NCBI GenBank assembly: GCA_017462425.1 | Contig: JAFTRD010000060.1 | Span: 1 to 6,650 of the forward strand | DNA length: 6,650 bases | Source of the DNA: Clostridia bacterium | GTDB lineage: Bacteria; Bacillota_A; Clostridia; Christensenellales; Borkfalkiaceae | Direction of reading: 5' to 3' | Part shown: positions 6,621 to 6,650 of the stretch, piece after piece | Layout: every line of letters begins with the position of its first letter | How positions within the stretch are numbered: position 1 is the stretch's first letter | Made by a program: the position numbers and the translations under genes | The notes under the pieces: generated by a model | What the model was told of the DNA's origin: nothing | Databases searched by the model: none | Seen by the model: only the letters and a program-made list of their open reading frames with translations

Positions 6621-6650
6621 ATAGGGCGAATATACAGGCGAACGGAAAGA

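Overview
This window looks like chromosomal DNA of an uncultured Clostridia-type Firmicute. The proteins read as Firmicute FtsH, Soj/ParA, Spo0J/ParB and class I PRPP synthase. Ribosome binding sites are purine-rich, one promoter is an almost perfect sigma-A site, and most genes stop with TAA. The exact lineage is an inference and was not tested. All convincing genes are on the + strand; minus-strand ORFs look like shadows of them.

Layout: (1) 1-1896 is the 3' part of ftsH, the membrane AAA+ zinc protease, cut by the left window edge and carrying a long low-complexity tail. (2) 1897-2031 is a short gap with a weak hairpin and a 13-bp tandem repeat. (3) 2032-2793 is parA (soj), full length and with every diagnostic motif, but interrupted by an in-frame TAG at codon 6, just before the Walker A motif. 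(4) 2794-3024 is an AT-rich gap with competing GC-rich hairpins. (5) 3025-3951 is parB (spo0J/noc family), intact. (6) 3985-5409 encodes a two-domain protein, an N-terminal DUF2156-like acyltransferase fold joined to a C-terminal RimJ/RimL-type GNAT domain. (7) 5410-5564 holds a 10-bp tandem repeat, then a strong sigma-A promoter and ribosome binding site. (8) 5565-6509 is prs, ending at a strong intrinsic terminator (6536-6575). The remaining bases to 6650 are AT-rich and hold no gene I can support.

ParA and ParB would form the chromosome segregation and origin-organising pair. ParB is a CTP-dependent clamp that loads at parS sites, and ParA is the ATPase it stimulates. FtsH does membrane protein quality control and Prs makes PRPP for nucleotide, histidine, tryptophan and NAD synthesis. 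The DUF2156-GNAT gene probably shares the parB transcript (33-bp gap), but its substrate is unknown. The most notable point is the amber codon in an otherwise pristine parA. I see no evidence for a new defence or mobile system; the window is mainly core housekeeping genes with a few odd local features.
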